From positions 108,955 to 172,954 of the forward strand of contig JAGMWU010000084.1 of assembly GCA_018697195.1 (NCBI GenBank): a stretch of DNA of 64,000 nucleotides, written 5' to 3'. The position numbers and the translations under genes were made by a program. The notes beneath the pieces were generated by a model, which was not told the origin of the DNA, searched no databases, and saw only the letters and a list, made by a program, of their open reading frames with translations. Positions 55,703 to 64,000 of this stretch are shown piece after piece; within the stretch, counting starts at the first letter, position 1, and each line of letters starts with the position of its first letter. Origin of the DNA: Certhia americana. Taxonomy: Eukaryota; Chordata; Aves; Passeriformes; Certhiidae.

Positions 55703-56609
55703 CTGCCTGGTCAAAACAAACCATCAGCCGGTTTTTGGGGACAGACTCCAGACTCGTCTCCCTCCCTGGCTGTAAAACCCTTGCAGAGGCTTTGGAGTTC
55801 ATACAAGCTTGTCAGGATTTGGATCTTTAATTTAAATTCCATTCATATACTAAGGAATTGGAAGGACACAGACTGCTGCATGCAGAAGGGTCAATGCAAT
55901 GTGTGTGCCCTCGTGTACAGAGGATGAAACCAAAAACCAATTTTGCTACACAAAACCAAATAGAAAAGATTAGAAGATACGATATCACAGACTAGGAAAC
56001 ATTTGACTGCCTTTGAATGCAGTGCCCCAGAACTCAAATATTCATTAAAAAAGGAAACGCGCACAATATGAACAAAAGCACCAAGTATTAGACAAACCTT
56101 TCCACACAATTGTCATTTACTGGAAAATGGTTTACCCAAGGCTCTTTGCCTCATCCTGAGCCTCTCTCCATCCTCGGGGTCACTGCACTCACTCCAGGGT
56201 ACCTGGCAAAAAAAGCAAGCTGAGACTTTGTGGCTTCCCTGGCATCTTCCCCCTCTGGCAATCCAGGGCAAATCAGAGCCTCCAAGGGAGGCATAGACCC
56301 ACCTGCAAGGGCGAGGACTGTTCCACGTCTCCAGAGTCTCCGTGTCAATATTCAATCCCCAAGAGCAGCAGCATTTGCCAGTTGAGGTAGGCAGAACACA
56401 GCATCAAGCAATGGTGCCCATTACCCATCGCATGCCTGAAATGCGGCTGTCCCGGCCCCCAGAGCAGAGATCCGTGTCTGCCGGGAAACTGCGAGGCATG
56501 AGAACTTACTTACTTACTCACTTCCTCCCTCCCTTCCTCCTTCCCTCCCTCCCTCCCAACACCACTCACCTGGGAAATGAGCCGAAGTTCAGCGACATCT
56601 CCGTCTCCT

Positions 56610-57140
56610 CCACGCACACCCATGCACCGCCGGCGTTAAACCGGGACGGAAGCGGAGACACCCTGCGGCGCGAGGCATTCTGGGATCTGTAGTGCGGTGT
56701 CCCACGGAAGCCGCCCCCCCCCCCCCGGTACACCGGCTCTCGGTACCTGTGCTCCGCGCCGGGCTCGGGGCGATCGGAACGCGGCAGAGCCGCAGGCACG
56801 GAGAGTTAGCGGTACCGGGGGCGGGATCGCGCCGAGCCGAGCGGGATCGCTCCCGCCGCGGCTGCTGGCAGCGGTACCGGAAGCGGAGCGCGGCGGGATC
56901 GGGACCGCGCGGTTGACCAGCAGCCCGGGGAACAAAGCGATCCACCGGAGAAGAGAGAACACAGTACCCTCACAATCCGGGGCGTGAGCAAGGGACGACA
57001 TAACTGGGGAAAATAACGTAAAAGTACCAGGCGCTGTGAGGAGTGCTCCTTCCATGGGAGTCTCCTCCCGATGACGCTGCTCCTCAGCGTCCCTGCCCAC
57101 CTCGCGGGATGCAACAGGTACTCGCTTACGATCCGTGGAA
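56610..57140. promoter_or_regulatory. CpG island, orphan promoter candidate
   Basis: Strong CpG density over about 0.5 kb, with a ZNF143-like site at its left edge and no protein-coding first exon in sight. It lies upstream of the spliced-looking plus-strand region at 59-63 kb. Confidence 0.55.
56674..56693 (-). promoter_or_regulatory. ZNF143/STAF-like binding site
   Basis: The minus strand reads ACTACAGATCCCAGAATGCC, close to the ZNF143 consensus ACTACAATTCCCAGAATGC. Such sites mark CpG-island promoters, often bidirectional ones. Confidence 0.6.
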
Positions 57141-57457
57141 AATTTCCTCGGCAATTACAAACCTAGGGCTTAGATAATTTTGGAGGCCGAATCTCAATTT
57201 TGGCCACGGGCACCCGGACAAGAAGGACGGTTCGCTTCTACGGAAAGAAAAGTGACCAGCCCGGTGTTTCAGGGGCTGTGTAGGGGAGGAGGCGAGCGGC
57301 AGAACCTTTCTCTATTATCTCATCTCCTCACGCCAAGGTGCAGCAGGTACGAGCAATTGCCTTCAGAGGCAACTTCCCCGGGCACACCTGTGCAGGGTAC
57401 TCTGCTAGTCCGGGGGAGCCCATGGGGGTAGGGGCTAGGGAGCAGCGTTATTTTATG

Positions 57458-57795
57458 GTTTTGAATTAAAGGTAACTCTTGTGTTTTCACCCTCTCAATG
57501 TTTAAGTTGACTGGGAAACCCGGTTGCCCCTCCATCTCAGGGGTTTGAATAGAGAGAAAAATCACCCTTTTCCCATCACATGATTTAAAGAGAGGAAGCC
57601 CTCTCTTTTCCCAGTATTTTAGGGGATTAAATTTAAGGGCAGAAACTATTTCTTTGCCATTGTATCAGTTTAAATGGAGGCAAACGTCCCTCATTTTCCT
57701 CACTTTAATAGATTTAGTTGCAGGAAGCTCTCTGTCTTTCAGCATTTTAAGGGCTTAAATCCGTACCTCAGAGCACTTCTACCTGTGCCCCAATA
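57458..57795 (+). repeat. Decayed minisatellite, about eight units of 42-43 bp
   Basis: Units start at 57458, 57500, 57543, 57582, 57625, 57668, 57711 and 57753. Each begins with a G(A/T)TTAAAT-like motif, then a purine-rich AGAGGAAG-like part and a pyrimidine-rich CTCTCTTTTCCC-like part, and most end in ATTTTAGGG-like sequence. Spacing is 42, 43, 39, 43, 43, 43 and 42 nt, so indels are few although bases have diverged. Confidence 0.75.
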
Positions 57796-58984
57796 CCAAA
57801 TATCTTATGTTGGAACGAGCCCAGCACATACGGAGCCCTACTACCACCCAGGAGTCTCTTATTTCTCTCATTTTTGTTACAATGTATACAGCCCTCATTA
57901 GAGGTTCCAATAACACCTACATTCTCCCTGCCCTTGCTGTCCCTGTCCACCCTACTCAGTCAAGTGTGGCCTACTACTCAATAATCGCTAAGAAATAATT
58001 ATTCAAAATAGCAACAGATCATCCCACTTACCTATCTGTGCTGCCAAAACACAAACCTTTACTACTTATCCTGCCTCTGCTCTTTATGTTTGACATAGAC
58101 ATAGCAAAAAAGAATGTACTATTACTTCCCCTAAGGGTTTTTTTCTCTACTCAGCCCTTTACTCACCTTAAATTTAAGTCAGAGGAGCCAAGCAGCTGTA
58201 GCTCCTTCAAGAGCTTTTATACCAGGTGGGATTTGCCTCTTCCTCTTTCCCCGGGCATCCTGGGAACGAGGGAGGGGTATATTAACCCCAGCCTGTGCTA
58301 AGGTGCTTCATTCCCTCTCTGGGAACCCCAGGGATAATAAGAGCTCTCCTGTTACTTCAATGAAGGGGCTCTCTCAGCACATCTCAGGGTTTTTTTCTGC
58401 AGATGCTTTTAGCGTATAAAGCTGCAGGGGCTTTGAAGGCACCCTGAAATCAGTGGCATCAAACAGGGAATATTCAAGTGCATAATTTTGGGTTGGATAT
58501 TCTGGGGTATTTAGGTGGTTTTATAAGTTCTGGTTTTGTTCTCATTTGTTTCTTTTTTAGGAGGAGCATAACTGTCTGAAATGCTAGGTCATTTTAAGTA
58601 TGATACGCAAGATTTTTGTCAGCAGGTTCAATGCATCACAAAAAGGACCTGCTCTGCACCAAAGATCACGTTTGAGATGGAGGCTTCAGATGAGTAAGTT
58701 GAGGGTTGTAATCAGGGTACCCAATTAGAAGCTAGCCTGGTAAATCCCTCTCACTCACTCAGGTGATAATTGTAATAACAGCCACAACCTTAGACTCAGA
58801 ATGAAGCTGGAGAGTTAAGGACCCAAGCATGCTTAGGAGAGGGCAAGTAGCTGACTCGTTGGGATTTCGCCCACTTTGTATTAAACTTGTACATTGATTT
58901 TGGCTTTCTTTATTGTACCCAATTAAGAGACTGTTGGGCAATCACAGGGCATCCTGGGGCTGAGTCATTTCAGCTACATCAACT

Positions 58985-60454
58985 CATCTCCTTCTAAGCC
59001 AGGCAGACCCCATGAGGATAGCACCAGATCCCCAGCACGGCCAAAGCATGCATCCCAAGGTCCAGGGCGTTCTCGGGAGACAGCAAATGTTAGAATTGCT
59101 GGGTTTTGGCTGATGTACTGCTAAGATCCAGCAACAATGTTTTGTTTTTGTGAATTGCAGCTGACTGAAGCAGCCCAGTGACAGCAGGATTTTCCCAGAA
59201 GGCAAGGCGACCCTCTCACCACCTGAGGCTGACTTGCATCCCTGGAGATCTCAGAGATAAGTGGATGGCTTGGGCCCAGAGAGGGGATGAAAGCAAGGTG
59301 CTGGGTCAGGACTCCTCAGCAGGGATTTCTCAAGTCAGATTTGGAGATGGGGATGTCCTAGAAGCATCCCCTTAGGTTACTTAAAGGGAACATCTCACTT
59401 TTGATCACAAAGCTGAGCTGTGCAGGGCAGAGCAGTCATGGTGACTGTGGTGTCACTTGTCTCTCGTGCATTCTGGGCCTTTTGAGCATTTCCTGTCACA
59501 TGTCTTGTTCTTTAGCCCTTTGATGGCCTTATCAGCAACTCCAGACATCCTTCTAAGAATCTCTACATCCTCTGGCCTGGAGCCTGTACCTTGTGGCCTG
59601 TGACTCGGGAGCTCAGACCCTCACATCTCTTTAGAAGCATCTGGTCAGCTGTCTTAGTAGGTCTTGTTCTGAGCTGTTACGGACAGCGGCGCATCTCAAG
59701 GATCCATTCTGTCAGATTAGGATTTGTAGCCATATGGAGATGAGGATTCTGCCTACAGTCTTCTTGGGCAACCTTATTTTGCGAGTCTCTGATTAAATCA
59801 TTCTACTGGCACCTCTTTGTTCCAGGCTTCTCCCAAGCCTCATCACTCACCCGAGCATTCTCATCTCTGTCATCTCATCTTGCCTTCTCTCAGTCATTAT
59901 CGTCGGATTTTTCTCATCCTTAATAGCATCCCCTCGTTTGTCCCGTCCTGTTCACAGGTGCCTGCACATTTGTCCTGGAGCTGCTCTGCCCTGCCACATA
60001 GCCGCATATGCATGTTGACCAATCCTCAGTGGCTGAAATGTGTAATAGGGTGTAGCTGGCTCTAGTCTCTTTGTTTTTAGGGCATAAAACTGGATATCTG
60101 CAGTCAAGGTGAAGCGGGCCAGGTGAGAAGTGACCAGTGGAGAGGAAGAGTTGTTGTTTCTCAGGTCTCAAGTTCTGGTGCAACTCTGAGCAGCCATTGT
60201 TGTTTGTTTGTGTGTTTCAGGTGCTCCACTCACAGTATGTCACTGAGACCCCCTGTCTGACTGTCAGACCCGTTTTGCTTCTCTTGTGGGCCCTGTGGAA
60301 GTGTTAGGGGACCCTGTGATGAAGCCTTTCCCTTTGCTTTTTGAGGGATCCACCCAGGTAGCCTTCAGTATTGGCCGAGGATCTGAGGTGAGTCGGGGAG
60401 GTAGGGAGGAGGAGCGGACTCCACTCAAGTTTCAGCGATGGCACATCACCTTTT
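58985..60454 (+). repeat. Unit A of a 1.5-kb tandem duplication
   Basis: Matches unit B over its whole length, for example GTTAGAATTGCTGGGTTTTG and AAGCATCCCCTTAGGTTACT. It contains acceptor-like GAATTGCAG|CTGACTGAAG (exon start 59161) and a 42-nt exon-like block 60081-60122 between TTTTTAG and GTGAGAAG. Stops in all frames argue against protein coding. Confidence 0.8.
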
Positions 60455-61990
60455 CTTTTCTTAAGCCGGGCCTACCCTGACAGGACAGTGTCAGACCCCT
60501 CCAAGTGTGGCCAAAGCATTCAGTCCACGGACACGGGCCTTCTGTGGAGGCAGTGAGTGTTAGAATTGCTGGGTTTTGGCCGATGCACAGCTAAGATCCC
60601 ATACTGATGCTCGGTTTTCTCGATTGCAGCTGACAGAAGCCAGCCCAGTGACAGCAGGATTTTCACGGAAGGCGAGGTGACCCTCTCTCCACTGGAGGCT
60701 GATTTCCATCCCTGGACATCTGAGAGATAAGTGGATGGCCAGGGCCCAGAGAGGGGATAAAAGGGGGTGCTGGGTCAGGACTCCTCAGCAGGGTGTTCTT
60801 GAGTCAGCTTTAGAGACGGGCATGTCCTGGAAGCATCCCCTTAGGTTACTTAAAAGGTATATCTCATTTTTGATGACGGTGCTGAACTGTGCAGGGCAGA
60901 GCAGTCCCTATGGGTGTGGTGTCACTTGTCTCTCATTCATTCTGTGTCTTTTGAGCATCTCCTGTCAGATGTCTTTTACTTTAGCCCTTCCAGGGCCTTG
61001 TCAGAAACTCCAGATATCCTTCTTAGCTTCTCTACGTTTCTCGGCCTGGAGCCGATGGCATCGATCATTTGATCCAGGGACTCAGATGGACATCTGACTC
61101 TCCTCTTTGTTTTTAGAAGCATCTGGTCAGCTGTCTTTGTAGGTCTTGTTCTGAGCTGTTATATACAGCTGTGTGCCTCAAGGCTCCATTCTGGCACATT
61201 AGGACTTGTAGCCATCCAGAGATGGTTAGAGGATTCTGCCTGCAGGCATCGCAGGCATCCTTATTGTGCCGGTTTCGTAGTGAATCGTTCTGCTAGCACC
61301 TCTTTGTTCCGGGCTTGTTCCAGCCTCATCTGCTCACCCGAGCAGTCTCATTTTGTTTTCGGCATCTCGTGTTCTTGCAGTCATTCATCCGGTCCAGATT
61401 TTTCTCTCTACCTCGTATCCCCTCGTTCGTCCTGTCCCATGTCACTGGTGCGTGCATGTATTTGTTCTGGAGCTGCTCTGCCCTGCTGCATAGCCCAGTA
61501 TAGGCATGTTAGACCAAATCCCAGTGGCTTGAAATGTGTAACATAGGGTGTAGGTGGGCTCTAGATGGTATCTGTGGATTGACAGAAGGTGTCTGGGATT
61601 GTTAAGGTATCCTGCAGCACTTTGACTATTTTCTTCTAACTTTCTTTCAGCTGCAGAAGGATCAAATCCCCGGCTGAGTGCGACATCCCGGGTGAGGGAG
61701 CTCCCCCTGAGAAGGTCAGACACTGTTTGTTTTTGCAGGGGGTGTGTAAATGGACATTGTGTTACAGTGTTGTTCTTTGTTTTTAGGGAATAAAGCTGGA
61801 TATCTGCTGTCAAAGAGAAGCAGGCCCGGTGAGCAGCGGTCAGTGGAGGGAAGCAATTGTTATTGCTACAGACTCAATTTCTGTTGTGACTCTGAGCATT
61901 CTGTGCTCTTATTTTATTTTAGGTAGTCCACTTGCACTGTATCCTCACCCAGGGTGGCTGAGGCCTGGGGGGTGTGAGCTTAGTGTGGTG
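60455..61990 (+). repeat. Unit B of the 1.5-kb tandem duplication
   Basis: Homologous to unit A, with the same acceptor-like GATTGCAG|CTGACAGAAG (60630) and the same 42-nt block at 61787-61828 between TTTTTAG and GTGAGCAG. It holds about 240 bp extra, near 61565-61775, which contains another acceptor-like TTTCTTTCAG. Confidence 0.8.
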
Positions 61991-62237
61991 TGTCCTGTGG
62001 CGTGCCCCTGCCGTGTTATGTAGTCAGAGTGAGTTAGAACAGTTATCAGCCTTTTATGTTTGTCTCTTTTATCTGAGCTTTTGGTTAGAAAATCTACGGG
62101 CTTAGCACAGGCCCAGCTCCTCATTGTCAACCAGTCATCGACCACGTCCCATTTTGTCACAGGTCCTCAACACAGTTTCGCTCTCCCCAGTTGACGACGC
62201 TGCCGATTTTCCTGGAGTCTACCATCCTCAGACCAGG

Positions 62238-62390
62238 TTTTTTGTAAGGCAGGAGGTTTTTTTTCCCCCCGAAGTCTCCCAGGTACCACGTTCCCAAGGC
62301 GAGGGGGGACTGTGGCCCGGGGGTCGGTAGAGCAGTTGTGACAAGAGCAAGGGTGGGTTTGCGGGGGAGCCGTAGGAGGCGTGCGTGTGC
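62238..62390 (+). repeat. Copy 1 of a 150-bp local duplication
   Basis: GGCAGGAGGTTTTTT, CCACGTTCCCAAGGCGAGGG and CGGTAGAGCAGTTGTGA recur, modified, about 340 bp downstream. Confidence 0.75.
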
Positions 62391-62577
62391 TGACTGGTTC
62401 TAACCTTGCCTGTATGATTTTTGCCTGTCAGGATTTTAACACATTTTTGCACTTAGAATAAAAAATCCCCAACCGGGTCGTTTTTTTTCCTCCCGGCTGG
62501 GTTTTTTTATCTCTGTCCCAGCCAGTCTGCGAGGTGACGTTCATCGCCAGTGTTTGAGGGCGGACCGACTAGGGACC

Positions 62578-62740
62578 GGGGTTTTCATCAGGCAGGAGCA
62601 TTTTTTATTTTTTGGAGGCTCCTGGGAACCACGTTCCCGAGGAGCAGGGGGACCATGGGCCGGGGGGCGGTAGAGTGGTCGTGCTGAGAACGAGGGCGGG
62701 TTGGTGCGTGAGCCCAAGGAGGGGTCTGCAAGGCACGAGT
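62578..62740 (+). repeat. Copy 2 of the 150-bp local duplication
   Basis: GGCAGGAGCATTTTTTA, CCACGTTCCCGAGGAGCAGG and CGGTAGAGTGGTCGTG correspond to copy 1 in order. Confidence 0.75.
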
Positions 62741-63022
62741 GTTTTGTTTTCCATCTACTGCTTTCGTTTTAGGCTTCCAGTAACAGTAAAACAAAATGTA
62801 ATTAACCTTTCTGACACAGGAGAATGGATTTATTGTGTAAGTAAGTGTTTGGCTTGTATTGCTGTTTATTTTTCTGTATTTCCATTTGCTGCTGTATTTC
62901 CATGTATTGCTCTGTATGTAAATTGGAATCTTACCAGTGTGTTTATGGAGTGTATTTGTACTTGTCTTTGTATACATTGACACCATGTGAAACAATGCCA
63001 GAGTGTAAATAACAATAATTCA

Positions 63023-63028
63023 ATAAAA
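63023..63028 (+). terminator. Poly(A) signal AATAAA
   Basis: AATAAA in TCAATAAAACTGAATC ends the last AT-rich stretch before a C-run at 63057-63069. It is a candidate 3' end for the plus-strand noncoding transcript. Confidence 0.45.
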
Positions 63029-63097
63029 CTGAATCAGGTGTATTAATCCCATCTTGCCCCCCCCCCCCCAGCTCCTGTTGTTATTTGGTGTGATTTA

Positions 63098-63665
63098 GTC
63101 ATTTCTGTCACTCTTCTTCTCGCTATGCCTATCACTGTACCTTTTTATCTGTTCCTCACTCCATTTCTTTCTTGGTCTCTTCTCATCTGTGTTTCCTCTT
63201 GTCACCATTTCTTACTCTGTCACTCTGTTTCTGCATATTTCTGTGTTTCTGTTTCTCTCTATTTCCAACTGTTTCTGTTTCTTTCTATTTCTAACTCTAA
63301 CCGTCTTTGGTTTTATTTCTATCTCTGTTTCTCTCCATTTCTCAGTGTTCCTGTCTCTCTGTTTCTCAGCGTTCATCTATTTCTAATTCAGTTTCTACGT
63401 CTAACTCCGTTTCCAACTGTTTGAGCTTCTCTCACTTTCTCAGTCTTTCAGCTTTCTCTTGCTCTCTAAGTCTTTCTCTTTTTCTCTCTCTCTCTCTCTT
63501 TCTCTCACTCTCTAAGTCTCTATTTCTCTCTCGCTCTCTAAGTCTCTCTTTCTCTCGCTCTCTATTTCTAGGACTCTTTTCTTTCACTCTCTCTTTTCTC
63601 TTTCTCTTTCACTCTTACTCACTCTTCTCTCTTTTGCTCTTTTCTCTTTCACTCATCTTTTACAC
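63098..63665 (+). repeat. Long pyrimidine-rich (TTTCTC)-type tract
   Basis: Nearly 570 nt of C/T-rich sequence with recurring TGTTTCT, CTATTTC and CTCTCTCT motifs, becoming purer after 63420. The long open frames here (Leu/Phe/Ser-rich) are products of the repeat. Confidence 0.85.
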
Positions 63666-63671
63666 TTAAAA

Positions 63672-63782
63672 GCAGCAGTAGAAACTTTCAGACTCGCTGG
63701 GAGTAAATAATATAAATTAAAAAAAAAAGTTATTTAAGTACAACTATTTACTCTCTGGGTGTTTTAAAGTTTCTGCTGCTGC
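63672..63782. repeat. Imperfect inverted repeat, 38-nt arms
   Basis: The left arm 63672-63709 (GCAGCAGTAGAAACTTT ... GAGTAAATA) and the reverse complement of 63745-63782 agree at 31 of 38 positions by hand alignment. They are separated by a 35-nt AT-rich loop. Confidence 0.85.
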
Positions 63783-63866
63783 ACCAGACATATTTTTTTT
63801 TCTTGTTTTTGTATATAGTGTATATAGGGGTCATTAATATTCAGATCCTAGTGCCCTCCCACCTAG

Positions 63867-63980
63867 TGACATCACACACCCCACCCACATAGTGACATTG
63901 CACCTTATCCCCACCCCCATGTGACATCACACCTGATCCCCGCCCTCTGCATGACATCACCACTCCCTGTCTGACATCAC
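63867..63980 (+). repeat. Five-copy array built on TGACATCAC
   Basis: TGACATCAC, or TGACATTGC in copy 2, occurs at 63867, 63893, 63922, 63952 and 63972, separated by C-rich spacers of varying length. The array continues toward the window edge. Confidence 0.8.
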
Positions 63981-64000
63981 CACCCTGAGCACCTGCCCCC

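Larger units (their letters stand above)
59161..63045 (+). ncRNA. Candidate spliced long noncoding RNA
   Basis: Evidence is indirect: splice-like acceptors and donors kept at matching places in both tandem units, all on the plus strand, and an AATAAA at 63023-63028 after an AT-rich last-exon-like stretch (about 62760-63045). No long conserved open frame is seen. The CpG island at 56.6-57.1 kb could be its promoter. Transcript evidence is needed to confirm it. Confidence 0.35.

Noticed and set aside
63125..63669. Leu/Phe/Ser-rich open frames resembling membrane segments
   Set aside because: Produced by the pyrimidine repeat; there is no start context, conservation or gene structure.

Overview
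This is vertebrate nuclear DNA, and the sequence points to a songbird-like (passerine) genome. Three kinds of evidence support that: multi-exon genes with GT/AG introns, several CR1 LINE fragments (the main LINE of birds), and a short composite SINE with a tRNA-Ile-like head and a CR1-like tail at 3571-3706, the architecture known for TguSINE1 of passerines. The gene order matches human 3q24 read in reverse: HPS3 (-), an alpha-tubulin gene (-), HLTF (+, broken), GYG1 (-). As far as I recall, human has no tubulin gene between HPS3 and HLTF.

Left part (1-8.1 kb). The first three coding exons of HPS3 (BLOC-2 subunit) lie on the minus strand and run off the window edge at position 1. They start in a CpG-rich promoter. 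A complete five-exon alpha-tubulin gene follows. Its 450-residue product is closest to TUBA3-type isotypes but carries Asn at residue 40, the usual Lys40 acetylation site, and Gly at residue 220. Its CCAAT-box promoter lies in a CpG island at about 7.2-8.1 kb.

8.1-18.3 kb. Six exon-sized remnants of HLTF lie on the plus strand in correct order. They cover the RING finger, the SNF2 C-terminal helicase half and the C-terminus. Frameshifts, in-frame stops, at least one lost splice acceptor and a lost terminal stop codon show that this copy is a pseudogene. The 5' half of the gene (HIRAN and N-terminal ATPase regions) is not recognisable.

22.4-37.1 kb. GYG1 (glycogenin-1) is complete on the minus strand: eight coding exons, a 17-codon cassette exon, a TATA plus GC-box promoter and a poly(A) signal. 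The catalytic DxD motif and the autoglucosylated Tyr195 are present.

37.3-64 kb. I recognise no protein-coding gene here. The region holds CR1 fragments, an assembly gap of 100 N inside a microsatellite, G/T-rich low-complexity tracts, a 225-bp direct duplication (52.9 and 55.5 kb), a CpG island with a ZNF143/STAF-like motif (56.67 kb), a decayed 43-bp minisatellite (57.46-57.80 kb) and a 1.5-kb tandem duplication (59.0-62.0 kb). Splice signals are kept in both copies of that duplication. It is followed by a plus-strand poly(A) signal, so a spliced noncoding RNA is the best guess. The far right end is pyrimidine-rich, with an imperfect hairpin and a short array built on the core TGACATCAC.
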